A stretch of 18,102 nt of DNA, taken from contig DKWE01000130.1 in the NCBI GenBank assembly GCA_002491565.1, forward strand, positions 1 through 18,102, given 5' to 3'. Within the stretch, counting starts at the first letter, position 1; each line of letters opens with the position of its first letter. Positions 1 through 8,225 of the stretch are shown piece after piece. The DNA is from Lachnospiraceae bacterium UBA7160 (GTDB taxonomy: Bacteria; Bacillota; Clostridia; Lachnospirales; Lachnospiraceae). The position numbers were made by a program, and so were the translations under genes. The notes under the pieces were generated by a model. It saw nothing but the letters and a program-made list of their open reading frames with translations. It was not told the origin of the DNA and searched no databases.

Positions 1-14
1 TCGTTGCTCGCGGG

Positions 15-60
15 AATAAAAAAGCTGCTGCTCCGGTAGATTTCTACTTTTGCAACAGCT
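15..60 (-). terminator. Rho-independent terminator of the rhomboid gene
   Basis: Read on the minus strand, a 9-bp stem (AGCTGTTGC with GCAGCAGCT, one G-U pair; plus positions 52-60 and 23-31) is followed by TTTTTTATT. The loop holds a second small hairpin (GTAGAAATCTAC). It lies about 95 nt after the rhomboid stop codon, and the sequence between shows no gene. Confidence 0.8.
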
Positions 61-154
61 CTTTTCCTTAAACCTTCCTGCTCTTTCGAAAACAACATTT
101 TTCATAATATTGCGCTGCTTTCACGCAGAAAAAGAGGACTTCTTCACAACCGCG

Positions 155-781
155 TTACTCTCTTCTCCTCTTCTGCCGCCTTGCTGCCTCTCCGGCAGAC
201 CCCAGCAGAAATGCCAGCACAAAGCCGGCCAGAAAGCCGCCGATATGCGCGCGATTGTCCACGCCTGTCTCTGTCAGTCCCTGCGCGATGCTCAGGGCTG
301 CCATGATGAGCAGTCGCCTCCCGGAGAATTCCTCCAAATCTCCTTTGTTGATGACCACTATCAGCACCAGCGCGCCAACAACAGCAAAAATCGCACCAGA
401 AGCGCCCGCAGAAATAGCAGACTCCCCTTTTTGCAGCTCAATCACCACAGAAACAATATTTCCAATCACGCCCCCGCCGAGATAGATAACCAGATAGCGC
501 AGCTTCCCCACTGCTTTTTCCAGCGCATCTCCAAGGTATATCAGTATCAGCATATTGTAGACGATATGCTCAAATCCAAAGTGGAGGAACATGCTGGTAA
601 ACAGGCGGTAATATTCTCCCGCCTGTACACTCTCCGCCACACACGCGCCGTGACGGTACATGAAATAGCCATCCTCTGTATTTCCGAGCAAACTCAGCAC
701 CACAAATACCACAATATTCGCCAGTACCACCAACAGATTCACCGGCTGTCTCGACTTCACAAATGCCTTTAACTCCTGCAT
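155..781 (-). CDS. Rhomboid family intramembrane serine protease
   Basis: 208 residues. Rhomboids cleave transmembrane segments of membrane proteins inside the lipid bilayer. The core is clear: a first hydrophobic helix (about 13-33), the EHIVYNML segment (71-78), the catalytic serine motif GASG with Ser128, and the histidine of the dyad, His179, in DNRAHIGGF. About six membrane helices are visible and the tail is basic (RRQKRRRE). The start at 781 was chosen because the minus strand reads AAGGAG, 8 nt, ATG; the reading frame is open a further 26 codons upstream, but that stretch contains the promoter. The gene stands alone, with a promoter at 821-849 and a terminator at 15-60. Substrate unknown. 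The family call is secure; the physiological role is not. Confidence 0.93.
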   Translation of the reverse strand: MQELKAFVKSRQPVNLLVVLANIVVFVVLSLLGNTEDGYFMYRHGACVAESVQAGEYYRLFTSMFLHFGFEHIVYNMLILIYLGDALEKAVGKLRYLVIYLGGGVIGNIVSVVIELQKGESAISAGASGAIFAVVGALVLIVVINKGDLEEFSGRRLLIMAALSIAQGLTETGVDNRAHIGGFLAGFVLAFLLGSAGEAARRQKRRRE

Positions 782-820
782 CCAAACCGCTCCTTTGTCA
801 CTTCTATCCAGGATGCACCT

Positions 821-849
821 ATTGTGAAGGATTCTCTTAGAAATGTCAA
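821..849 (-). promoter_or_regulatory. Sigma-70/SigA-type promoter of the rhomboid gene
   Basis: Minus strand: TTGACA (plus 844-849), 17-nt spacer, CACAAT (plus 821-826). The -35 box is perfect and the -10 box matches 4 of 6. Transcription would start near 814, about 33 nt before the ATG at 781. Confidence 0.6.
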
Positions 850-894
850 GCAAAATCATTCTGTCCTTCTGCTGGAAGTACCGTACTCGTGTTA

Positions 895-1173
895 CAGTTC
901 AGCCAACCCGGACGAGAAGTATGTCCCCAGATTCTGCAGGCTCTTACCGTTCGTCTACAGGTTCTAGGGCTTCCGAAGGCCTCCGCAACTGCCGCCGACA
1001 ACTCGCAGTCTGTGCCGATGCACAGCCTGCTCAAACAATATCGGCTAAAAATCCTGCTGGAACGCAGGATTTTTACAGTTGCTCCGGTCTTCGGAAACCC
1101 AAGAACCTATAAAGACTCACTTTACGAGCCTGCAGAACCTGGGGGCATACTTCTCGACCAGAGCCCTGAACTG
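895..1173. repeat. Long imperfect inverted repeat element (copy 1)
   Basis: Two arms of about 97 nt (895-991 and 1076-1173) are imperfect reverse complements. The best block, 913-943 against 1126-1156, matches 29 of 31 positions; the outer ends are CAGTTCAG and CTGAACTG; the inner ends are CAACTG and CAGTTG. The 84-nt centre holds two hairpins: GCCGAT/ATCGGC (1014-1019, 1040-1045) and a perfect 11-bp stem at 1047-1074. The centre plus inner arm (about 992-1095) is clearly similar to the minus strand at 12405-12515. No convincing coding sequence is present. The right arm ends 6 nt from the fucosidase stop codon, so the element forms that gene's 3' untranslated region. Confidence 0.75.
1047..1074. 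terminator. Bidirectional intrinsic terminator hairpin inside the repeat
   Basis: A perfect 11-bp stem, AAAAATCCTGC with GCAGGATTTTT, encloses the 6-nt loop TGGAAC. The stem begins with A5 and ends with T5, so it could terminate transcription on either strand. On the minus strand it is the first plausible terminator after the fucosidase stop codon at 1180. Confidence 0.6.
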
Positions 1174-1179
1174 CAATTT

Positions 1180-2652
1180 CTAATCCAGCGTAATCCGGAA
1201 TACCACCGGCTTGTCGCCTTCTCCATGCTCTGCCTGAATATGCAGCGCTTTCCCATCGCGCGTCCATGTGCACGGCGCCTCTGCACCAAGAGCTGTAATT
1301 CCTCGGATCACGCCATGGAAATTCGGCTTGCTGGAGGCATCATGGTCCCCGAGTGCAGGCAGATGATAGCAGCCATCCTCAGCAGGCTTCATAACGATCG
1401 CGTACAGCTGCGAGCCCTTACAGGTATAACGGATATCCTGGCAGGTGAACTCTTTCTTGATCCCGTCTGAAAACTGCCCTTCTATCACCTGTGTCGGCCC
1501 TTCGCCATACATCCGCCATGTGTGTGTGCCATAGATCGCCTCACCATTCACTGCCAACCATGCTCCGATCTCTCTCAGGATCGCCTGATCTTCCTCCGGG
1601 ATCGTGCCGTCCGCTTTTGGCCCAATATTCAACAGCAGGTTGCCATTTTTGCTCACAATATCCACAAGGTCACGGATGATATCCGATGCCGGGCGATAGC
1701 AATTCTGCTCTGTGTAGCACCAGGAATTCAGTGCCACTGCCGTATCAGTCTGCCAGTAATACGGCTTCACATCCGCAAACTGCCCGCGCTCGATATCAAC
1801 GAGCGCGCTTCCGAACATAAACGAGTCGTGCTTATAGGTAATCAATACTTCCTTACCCCACTCGGCTGCCCGATTGTAATAGTATGCAGCCAGTTTCTTC
1901 AGATAGGGCTTGAAAGCCGTGTGCTGAATCCACCAGTCAAAGTACAGAAGCTTCGGCTGATACCGGTCAATCAATTCACATGTGCGCACCAGCCAGTCCT
2001 GCAGATACTCTTCCGTCGGCGCAGGCTCACTGTAAATATCCTGGTGATCACGCTCCGGCATTGCCGGCCAGTAAAAGTCCCCCCGCTGCATCGGATCCTT
2101 GATATCGCTGTCAAATTCCTTTCCGTGACCCATAAAGAACCAATGCTCCGCGCGATGCGAGGATGCGCCCCCGACCAGGCCCTTCGCGGCAAATTGCTCA
2201 TTCAGCTCGCCAAGTGTATCCCTCTTTGGACCCATCTCCCAGGCATTCCAGTGGGAAATCTCACTGCGGTACATCTGAAAGCCGTCATGGTGCTCCGCCA
2301 CCGGAACAACATACCTTGCACCTGCCTGCGCGAACAGCTCCGCCCACTCAGAAGCATCAAACTTCTCCGCCGTAAACATCGGCAGAAAATCCTTATAGCC
2401 AAACTCTTTCTGCGGCCCATAGGTCTTGACATGATGCTCATACTCCGGTGAGCCCTGGATGTACATATTTCTTGAGTACCACTCATTTGCAAATGCAGGC
2501 ACACTGTAAATACCCCAGTGAATAAAAATGCCAAACTTAGCGTTCCGGAACCAGTCCGGTGTCTGGTGCTGCGTCAGACTGTCCCAATTGTCCGCATACG
2601 GTCCCGCCGCGATGACCTCTTCTATCTGCTTCAGATAAGTCTGCATATCCAT
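1180..2652 (-). CDS. Alpha-L-fucosidase, glycoside hydrolase family 29
   Basis: 490 residues from the ATG at 2652. GH29 enzymes release terminal alpha-L-fucose with retention of configuration. Family hallmarks are visible: FGIFIHWGIYSVPAFANEWYS near residues 40-60, EHHDGFQMY (His121-His122), the probable nucleophile Asp239 in LLYFDWW, and the NGNLLLNIGPKADG block closing the barrel. A beta-sandwich-like C-terminal region follows. There is no signal peptide, so the enzyme should act in the cytoplasm on imported oligosaccharide. The start follows AAGGAG with a 9-nt spacer; a second ATG two codons later is possible. It lies 387 bp downstream of the ABC transporter genes, beyond a terminator, with its own candidate promoter at 2807-2835. 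The acid/base residue could not be assigned by eye. Confidence 0.93.
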   Translation of the reverse strand: MDMQTYLKQIEEVIAAGPYADNWDSLTQHQTPDWFRNAKFGIFIHWGIYSVPAFANEWYSRNMYIQGSPEYEHHVKTYGPQKEFGYKDFLPMFTAEKFDASEWAELFAQAGARYVVPVAEHHDGFQMYRSEISHWNAWEMGPKRDTLGELNEQFAAKGLVGGASSHRAEHWFFMGHGKEFDSDIKDPMQRGDFYWPAMPERDHQDIYSEPAPTEEYLQDWLVRTCELIDRYQPKLLYFDWWIQHTAFKPYLKKLAAYYYNRAAEWGKEVLITYKHDSFMFGSALVDIERGQFADVKPYYWQTDTAVALNSWCYTEQNCYRPASDIIRDLVDIVSKNGNLLLNIGPKADGTIPEEDQAILREIGAWLAVNGEAIYGTHTWRMYGEGPTQVIEGQFSDGIKKEFTCQDIRYTCKGSQLYAIVMKPAEDGCYHLPALGDHDASSKPNFHGVIRGITALGAEAPCTWTRDGKALHIQAEHGEGDKPVVFRITLD

Positions 2653-2806
2653 CTTACTTTTCTCCTTTTCTCTGTCTCTATCCGCCGCCTGCACAGGCTG
2701 CTTTTATAAAACACTTATAAACTGCCTCGCACTTCATGCAGCCGCAATCCATCCTCAAACTGCTTCCCCTGTCCGCAATCCGCGCTGACGTTCTTCCTGC
2801 CACTTC

Positions 2807-2835
2807 ACTCTATCATGAAGCAAGCCAGCGGTCAA
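2807..2835 (-). promoter_or_regulatory. Candidate promoter of the fucosidase gene
   Basis: Minus strand: TTGACC (plus 2830-2835), 17-nt spacer, TAGAGT (plus 2807-2812), with an extended -10 TG one base upstream of the hexamer. The leader to the ATG at 2652 would be about 150 nt. The -10 box is only a 4 of 6 match. The 387-bp gap 2653-3039 otherwise holds only the hairpin at 2882-2909. Confidence 0.4.
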
Positions 2836-2881
2836 TGCAGAAAAAAGAAATTCTACGTCCAGGGCGTCTGAAACCACGCAA

Positions 2882-2909
2882 AGCAGGAGGCGGTCTCCCG
2901 TCTCCTGCT
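2882..2909 (-). terminator. Hairpin terminator after the sugar ABC transporter genes
   Basis: AGCAGGAG (2882-2889) pairs perfectly with CTCCTGCT (2902-2909), and the interior extends the stem (CGG/CCG around a TCTC loop). On the minus strand the stem is followed by TTTGCGTGGTTT, a weak T-tract. It lies 130 nt after the binding-protein stop codon, so it probably separates, perhaps partially, the transporter from the fucosidase. Confidence 0.5.
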
Positions 2910-3039
2910 CAGTGTCTTCCTGATCCGGATCCTGTTTCTTTCTATCTTTGCCAGGCTATCCTGCATGAACCGGAATCGAAACCTCCGCCATATTGCGCAA
3001 GATTTCATCTATAAACGGCCTAACCAGTCCGGACTGCAT

Positions 3040-4533
3040 TTACTCCTGTCCTTCCTTGAATGCGGTAAACTGTCTCTGGTATTCCTCCACAAACGTATCG
3101 ATTCCCGCATCCTTCAGCTTCTTCACCGCATCCTCATAGCCCTCCTCGTACGAGATAATTCCTGACGTCATCGGATTGAAATACTCCTGCTCGACTGCCT
3201 GGAGCTGCGCATACTCGGTGCTCACCGGTGTCAGATCGAACGCGAAGCCGATATCCTTCTGCGGGATGCAGCCTTCATTCCAGTTCTCATATGTGGCGAT
3301 CTGCTCCTCCGTCGCCCAGGTCGGATAGCGCTTGAAGTTGATATTGTCCGGAAGCCATGTGTCTACCAGCACATCCGTATTGATCGGCTCCACCTGTCCG
3401 TCCGCTGACAGTGTATAATCAGTACCCTCCACGCCGTAGAGCAGGAAATCCACCCACTCCTGGCTGGACTGGAACAAATTGATCAGCTTCACATAGCCTG
3501 CCAGTTCATCATCCTCGACATTCGCGCTGACCGCAAACGCAGTCGAATATGCGCCGCGGGACATTAGCGGCTTTGTTGCCGCATCGCCGAGGTAATAATT
3601 CTTCATAACTGCATTCGGATTCGCTTTGATCAGGATATCCTGATACTCATAAACACGGTAGCTTGCACCAATCGTAAACAGTGCATTCGCATTATAAAAT
3701 TCTGCGTCACACTGAGAGCCGTTCGACAGCACATAGGATGGAATAATACCCATCTCATACCATCTGTGCGCGATCTCGCAGGCCTGCTTATACTCATCCG
3801 ACTCATAGAAGCTCCACACGTCTCCGGAATCCGGCTGATTGCCATCCGTAGCGACAAAGCCATTCAGGCGATACACATTGCGGTCAGAATCAAACGCGCC
3901 ATTTAAAATCATCGGGTTCATGCCGCCTCTGGAAAGACCAAGCATATTCGGGTACTTCTCATGTGCCAGTGTCCAGAACTGCTCCACATCCTCAATTGTC
4001 TTCAGATCCTCCATCCCTACTTCCTTCAGGATATCCTCTCTTGCCATCAGCAGGTAATTCTCACCGGCATTCGGCTTGTTTCCGAACGGCAGTGCATAAA
4101 GTCTTCCGTCCACACGCCAGGTGTCAAATGCCTCCTCGCCGCCGCAGTTCGCCAGCAGGTCCTGCGCGTTCTCCTCATACACATCCGTCAGGTCCGCGTA
4201 GTATCCCTTTGCCACACACTTGGACAGGAACGCTGTATCTGTGTAGGTTACGAATTTTTCTCCGGAAGAAAGCATCAGTTCGGTCTTACCTCCCGCATAT
4301 TCACTCCACGGCAGATACTGAATCTCAAGGTCAACGTTGATTTCTTCCAGCACACGGTCGTGCAGCTCATTCGCCGCAAATTCCGACATTCTCGCGGATT
4401 CTTCTCCGTACAGGATCAGAGTAACCTCCGTCGGATCCTCATCGGCAAGTACCGGGGTGCCGCAGCACATCGCAGCAGCCAGCGTCGCAGCCGCAAGTCC
4501 GGATACAAGCATTCTCTTTGTCTTGTTTCTCAT
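3040..4533 (-). CDS. Sugar ABC transporter substrate-binding protein, LipO/DUF3502 type
   Basis: 497 residues, the usual length for this family. An N-terminal signal sequence (basic MRNKTKRM, then hydrophobic residues 9-28, probable cut after PVLA) sends it outside the cell. A cysteine pair sits at MCCG but no standard lipobox is seen. The mature part starts with TEVTLILYGEES, typical of family-1 solute-binding proteins that pair with LplB/YtcP permeases. The last 70 residues (FDLTPVSTEYAQL... then a helix-rich tail) resemble the DUF3502 C-terminal domain. The start is preceded by AAGGAGG with 10 nt spacing. It is the third gene of the operon, 45 nt after the permease at 4579. The neighbouring fucosidase suggests a fucosylated oligosaccharide as ligand; this is inference. 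Confidence 0.9.
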   Translation of the reverse strand: MRNKTKRMLVSGLAAATLAAAMCCGTPVLADEDPTEVTLILYGEESARMSEFAANELHDRVLEEINVDLEIQYLPWSEYAGGKTELMLSSGEKFVTYTDTAFLSKCVAKGYYADLTDVYEENAQDLLANCGGEEAFDTWRVDGRLYALPFGNKPNAGENYLLMAREDILKEVGMEDLKTIEDVEQFWTLAHEKYPNMLGLSRGGMNPMILNGAFDSDRNVYRLNGFVATDGNQPDSGDVWSFYESDEYKQACEIAHRWYEMGIIPSYVLSNGSQCDAEFYNANALFTIGASYRVYEYQDILIKANPNAVMKNYYLGDAATKPLMSRGAYSTAFAVSANVEDDELAGYVKLINLFQSSQEWVDFLLYGVEGTDYTLSADGQVEPINTDVLVDTWLPDNINFKRYPTWATEEQIATYENWNEGCIPQKDIGFAFDLTPVSTEYAQLQAVEQEYFNPMTSGIISYEEGYEDAVKKLKDAGIDTFVEEYQRQFTAFKEGQE

Positions 4534-4578
4534 AGTTCAAGTTCCTCCTTTTAAATTTTCAACGGCAGTTCGCCGCTG

Positions 4579-5469
4579 TTAACCCTTTAATGCGCCTACC
4601 GTAACGCCCTTCACAAAATATTTCTGCACGAACGGGTAGAACAGAATGATTGGTCCGATCGCGATACAGGTAATCGCCATCTTGATCGTCTGCGTCGGCA
4701 GGACGACGTGCGCCGCCATCGAGCTCGACGGATTCGCCGCAAGGAACTGGATATTCGCCATCATCTTATACAGAATGTACTGGATTGAATAGAACTCCTC
4801 GTGGTTAATCAGCATCAGCGGCAGATAAAAATCATTCCAGTACTGCAGTGCATAGAACAGCACGATCGTTACAATTCCCGCCTTGGACAGCGGCGCTATA
4901 ATCTTCCAGAGAATCCGGAAATGACCCGCCCCATCCATCTCAGCAATCTCGATCAGTTCATACGGAAGCCCCTTAAAATAGTTCCGCACAAGATACATAT
5001 TAAACACATTCATCGCATACGGAAGCATCATCGCAAGATAGCTGTCCTTCAGCCCGAGGTACTTTGTCGTCACAATGTACCATGAAAGCATACCCCCGTT
5101 AAATATCATTGTAAAATACGCGAAGAACGCGAGCACCTTCCCGAACCGGAAGTCGTGCACCGTAATCACATACGCATACATGACGGTGATCACCACGGAC
5201 AAAACTGTGCCGCCGATGGTAACGATCAGGCTCGTCTTATAGGCATTCACAAGCTTCGAGCCCTGCGTCTCAAATACGTAGCGGTAAGTATCCAGGGACA
5301 GCTTCCCCGGCATCATCGAAAAGCCGTTCATCATGACCTCTGACTCCTCATTCAGCGAGCCGATAAAAGCAAATATAATCGGAAACAGACAGACCAGCGC
5401 AATTATCGAAAGCAGTATGTAAAAGATCACCGTCAGCATCCGGTCGCTCATATACGTTTTTCTTTTCAT
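4579..5469 (-). CDS. Carbohydrate ABC transporter permease, YtcP/LplC type
   Basis: 296 residues with about six membrane helices. It forms half of the membrane channel of a sugar importer. The cytoplasmic EAA loop that contacts the ATPase is visible as EIAEMDGAGHFRILWKIIAPL near residues 180-200, and the C-terminus VQKYFVKGVTVGALKG is characteristic of the family. The start is preceded by GGGAGG with 10 nt spacing, and the gene lies 15 nt after the partner permease, so they are co-transcribed. No ATPase gene is present nearby; transporters of this class commonly use a shared MsmK-like ATPase encoded elsewhere. Confidence 0.93.
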   Translation of the reverse strand: MKRKTYMSDRMLTVIFYILLSIIALVCLFPIIFAFIGSLNEESEVMMNGFSMMPGKLSLDTYRYVFETQGSKLVNAYKTSLIVTIGGTVLSVVITVMYAYVITVHDFRFGKVLAFFAYFTMIFNGGMLSWYIVTTKYLGLKDSYLAMMLPYAMNVFNMYLVRNYFKGLPYELIEIAEMDGAGHFRILWKIIAPLSKAGIVTIVLFYALQYWNDFYLPLMLINHEEFYSIQYILYKMMANIQFLAANPSSSMAAHVVLPTQTIKMAITCIAIGPIILFYPFVQKYFVKGVTVGALKG

Positions 5470-5484
5470 TTTCTCGATCCCTCC

Positions 5485-6417
5485 CTAGAACAGCGTAGCA
5501 TCCTCATCAAATTTGCCCGCGATCTTATTGGATGTCAGCACCAGAATCAGACCAAAGACAGACTGATAAAGGGAAATCGCTGATGCAAACGCCATCTCTC
5601 CGTTGCGGACACCGCTTCGGTATACGAATACATCGATCAGGTCCGTCGTCGGGAACAGCACCGGATTCAGATTCGTCAGACCGATGATCATGTTCAGATT
5701 GCCCTTCAGCATGTTTCCGACGGACAGAAGGAACATGATAATAATGGTCGGCTTCAGCAGCGGCAGTGTAATTTTCCGGATGCACTGCCACTTCGTCGCC
5801 CCGTCGACACGCGCCGCCTCATACAGCGATGCATCAATGCCTGTGATGACACCATAATAGATGATCGAGGTGTAACCACAGCTCTGCCACGTATTGACAA
5901 TGACCAGAATCGGAATCCACGCCTTCGGCAGCGCATAGACGTCCGGCATCGTCCCGCCAGCCTTCGCCACAATCTGGCTCAGCATACCAGTCTCCGAATT
6001 AATCAGTGAATTCAGAATCGCACCGATGACCATCCAGGAGATAAAATAGGGAAGAAACATAAAGCTCTGTGATACCTTTACAAATTTCTTGCTGGAAACC
6101 TCTCCCAGCATAATCGCAATCGCCACGGACAGGAAAGTACCTGCAATAAAAAACAGGATGTTGTACATTACCGTCAGCCCGGTCGAACGCATAGCAGTCG
6201 ACAGATTGTTAAAGAAAAATGAGAAATTTTTATAGATCGGCTGCACCCACGGACTGCCGAAGATTCCCTGCTTGAAATTGTACTGTTTAAATACCAGTAT
6301 AATTCCGGCCATCGGGAAGTAAGAGAATGCGAGTAACGCTGCCACGCCCGGCAGCGCCATCGCATAAAGCGGCCATTGCTGGCGGAAGCTCTTCCTGCTG
6401 CTCTTTTTGTGTTTCAT
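5485..6417 (-). CDS. Carbohydrate ABC transporter permease, LplB type
   Basis: 310 residues, six predicted membrane helices, with the start WPLYAMALPGVAALLAFSYFPM typical of LplB-like permeases. The EAA loop reads EAARVDGATKWQCIRKITLP. It heads the transporter operon. The ATG follows AAAGGAG with 9 nt spacing. The 144-bp gap 6418-6561 separating it from the AraC remnant is strongly AT-rich. It contains possible -10 hexamers (for example TATACA, plus 6480-6485) but no good -35 box, so no promoter is called with confidence; the truncated AraC protein next to it is the obvious candidate activator. Confidence 0.92.
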   Translation of the reverse strand: MKHKKSSRKSFRQQWPLYAMALPGVAALLAFSYFPMAGIILVFKQYNFKQGIFGSPWVQPIYKNFSFFFNNLSTAMRSTGLTVMYNILFFIAGTFLSVAIAIMLGEVSSKKFVKVSQSFMFLPYFISWMVIGAILNSLINSETGMLSQIVAKAGGTMPDVYALPKAWIPILVIVNTWQSCGYTSIIYYGVITGIDASLYEAARVDGATKWQCIRKITLPLLKPTIIIMFLLSVGNMLKGNLNMIIGLTNLNPVLFPTTDLIDVFVYRSGVRNGEMAFASAISLYQSVFGLILVLTSNKIAGKFDEDATLF

Positions 6418-6561
6418 ACCTCTACGCTCCTTTACCTTTTTTCACAGGTTTCTTGTGCTTCCCAGCTTAGCTCTGGCCTTGTATATTTTCAATAAAAAAG
6501 ATGTGCTATTTACTCATATTTTTGCTTTTTTAATGTATAAATTTTGTGTTCCGTATCATTT

Positions 6562-7293
6562 TTATGACGTTTTCCCCATTTTTGTGCGATACGCGGACGG
6601 AGATACGCCATATTTTTTCTTGAACTGCACCCCGAAATAAGAGACCCCGGAGAAGCCGGAGCGCGCAGCGATTTCTTTCACGCTCAGATTCGTTGTCAGC
6701 AGGAAGTTTGCCGAGCAGTTCAGCCGGAGTTCATTGACATACTCCGGGAAGCTGAAACCGCACACCTCATTAAACATTCTTGAGAAGTACGAATTTGAAA
6801 TGTGGAAGGTATTCGCGATCTGCTCCACGGACAGCCCCGGTTCCTGATAATGTTCCTCAATATACTGTACTGCCTCCAGCATGGTGCTTCGGAAGGAACG
6901 CTCTCCTGAGGTGCGGAGCTCCAGACAGGCAGCCTCGATCCACCCTGCAAAATATTCCTCCAGCTCCTGTCGGTTGCGCAGGCTGGTCAGCTTGATATAA
7001 CAGTCCACATATTGCTCCTGCCTGCTATGCGCCGATACCGCTGCAGGCATGTCCGCCTGTCCCAGCTCCACCGCCAGATCCGCCAGCGCGCGGAAAATAC
7101 TTTTGATCTCATAGCCGCCTGCTTCAGTCAGCAGCTCAGCCATCTGTTTTCTCGCCTCCTCCTCTTTTCTCCGCTTTACCAGCTCTACAACCGGCGCCGG
7201 GAGCCTGCGCGGGAATTCCCGAGCCATTTCCATCCGAAAGTTCCCGTTCTGTCTGCCGACAGCCTTTCCCCGGAACTGCTTTCCGCATTCCAC
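6562..7293 (-). pseudogene. AraC-family regulator lacking its N-terminal sensor region
   Basis: The open frame encodes up to 243 residues, with a GTG at 7293 and an ATG at 7233; neither has a good ribosome binding site. The C-terminal 100 residues are a complete AraC DNA-binding domain with two helix-turn-helix units (SVEQIANTFHISNSYFSRMFNE and SVKEIAARSGFSGVSYFGVQFKKKYGVSP). The preceding part, EFPRRL...VELVKRRKEEEARKQMAELL, resembles the linker before the HTH domain in long YesS-like regulators that carry an N-terminal membrane sensor of several hundred residues. That sensor is absent: family-like sequence starts at about 7221, exactly where a palindrome joins it to an oppositely oriented AraC fragment. 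It probably once controlled the adjacent sugar transporter. It could still be expressed as a sensorless regulator. Confidence 0.75.
7210..7221. other. 12-bp palindrome at the joint between two AraC fragments
   Basis: CGGGAATTCCCG is a perfect palindrome. Minus-strand AraC homology ends at about 7221 and plus-strand AraC homology starts at 7222-7240, so this is the likely recombination joint. It contains GAATTC, so a ligation or assembly chimera has to be considered. Confidence 0.55.
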
Positions 7294-7797
7294 TCCGTAT
7301 ACCAGCTGCCATATCAGTCAGATCTTCGCGTTCACCGCGCATTGCTGCAGCTTATCATGGCATATCTGTTTCCGCGCATCCAGCTTGTGGAAAATACGGA
7401 TGCGGGCGGAACTCTGCTCATCTCACGCATTCTGGAATACTTGCACGGGCATTTTATGGAGCCTGTGACATTGGATACCCTTGCCCGGGAGCTGCATGTC
7501 AACAAGTTTTACTTGTCCCACACCTTCTCGAACACACTGCACATGGGATTCAGCGCTTATCTAAACAAGCTCCGCGCAGAGCGGGCCATGATGCTCCTGC
7601 GAACTACCGACCAGTCCATCGAGACCATCGGTGCGGTGGCCGGCTTCGGCACTCAGCGGACCTTTGACCGCGTCTTTAAAAAGATGACCAGCCTCACGCC
7701 GCGCGAATACCGGCAAAAATATCTAACATCAGATAGCATCGACAACGCCGGGATGCCAGGAAAAGTTCTGGCATACACAGAAGAACGCTATTCCTGA
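7222..7797 (+). pseudogene. AraC-family regulator fragment, N-terminal half missing
   Basis: About 190 residues from roughly 7222 to the TGA at 7795-7797. The middle part (VPVLSADSLSPELLSAFHSV, then RVHRALLQLIMAYLFPRIQL) looks like the linker helices that follow the cupin in cupin-type AraC regulators. The DNA-binding domain is complete: ISRILEYLHGHF, TLDTLARELHVNKFYLSHTF, SIETIGAVAGFGTQRTFDRVFKK. The frame stays open upstream to 7012, but there it is antisense to the other AraC gene and has no family similarity, so the cupin half has been lost. No ribosome binding site or promoter was identified for the remaining part. Confidence 0.72.
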
Positions 7798-7842
7798 CAG
7801 GAGAATTGACGCAGCCAGGTTCGCATAATTATGTGAATAATT

Positions 7843-7905
7843 CTATGTATACGAGGAGAATATCTGACATAAATCAGCCTGTCTCACAGGATTTGGCATA
7901 CATAG
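7843..7905. other. Nested inverted repeat between AraC fragment and oadG-like gene
   Basis: CTATGTAT (7843-7850) and ATACATAG (7898-7905) enclose a second hairpin, CCTGT-CTC-ACAGG (7878-7890). Neither strand shows a T-tract after it, so it is not a standard terminator. It may be a regulatory palindrome or part of the 3' end of the AraC fragment. The rest of 7798-7950 shows nothing recognisable. Confidence 0.3.
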
Positions 7906-7950
7906 CTCTATACGCGAAATAGCACCTGACATCAATCAGAACAACTGAAT

Positions 7951-7991
7951 GCGGGCACAGACGTAAAGCAATCGCTTCTGCCTGTGCCCGC
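7951..7991. terminator. Hairpin after the oadB-oadG-like genes
   Basis: GCGGGCACAG (7951-7960) pairs perfectly with CTGTGCCCGC (7982-7991), with an inner AAGC-AATC-GCTT hairpin. It starts 7 nt after the stop codon of the small gene on the minus strand. The T-tract is poor on both strands, so termination may be weak or the structure may protect the mRNA 3' end. Confidence 0.5.
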
Positions 7992-7997
7992 ACCTGT

Positions 7998-8123
7998 TTA
8001 CTTTTTCCCGCCAATCTTCCCCATGATCCATACGCAGAGCATAATCACAAGAATCGCGACGAAAATTCCCGCCATTCCTTTGCCCATAATTTCAAGGGCT
8101 GCCATAATATTTTCCGTATTCAT
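7998..8123 (-). CDS. Small OadG-like gamma subunit of a sodium-pump decarboxylase
   Basis: 41 residues. The ATG at 8123 follows AGGAGG with 9 nt spacing; the stop TAA is at 7998-8000. A short polar N-terminus (MNTENIMAALEIMGKGM) leads into one membrane helix (AGIFVAILVIMLCVWIMGKI) and a basic end (GGKK), the pattern of the OadG/GcdC gamma subunit that anchors and assembles sodium-translocating decarboxylases. It is much shorter than classical OadG and lacks the extended C-terminal tail. It lies 102 nt downstream of the beta subunit on the same strand, which strongly supports the assignment. Confidence 0.78.
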   Translation of the reverse strand: MNTENIMAALEIMGKGMAGIFVAILVIMLCVWIMGKIGGKK

Positions 8124-8225
8124 ATATTCAAACCTCCTGTTGATTCTCCGGCTTCCGGGACTGAATCCTATCATACCGCAAGCATCCTTCCGGCTTCACA
8201 CTGTATCCATCGACATATACAATTG

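Noticed and set aside
155..859. Longer version of the rhomboid protein starting at 859
   Set aside because: The extra 26 codons contain the promoter (TTGACA at 844-849), and the AAGGAG site lies in front of the ATG at 781.
1522..2451. Long open frame on the plus strand, 309 codons
   Set aside because: It is antisense to the GH29 fucosidase, has no family-like sequence and no ribosome binding site.
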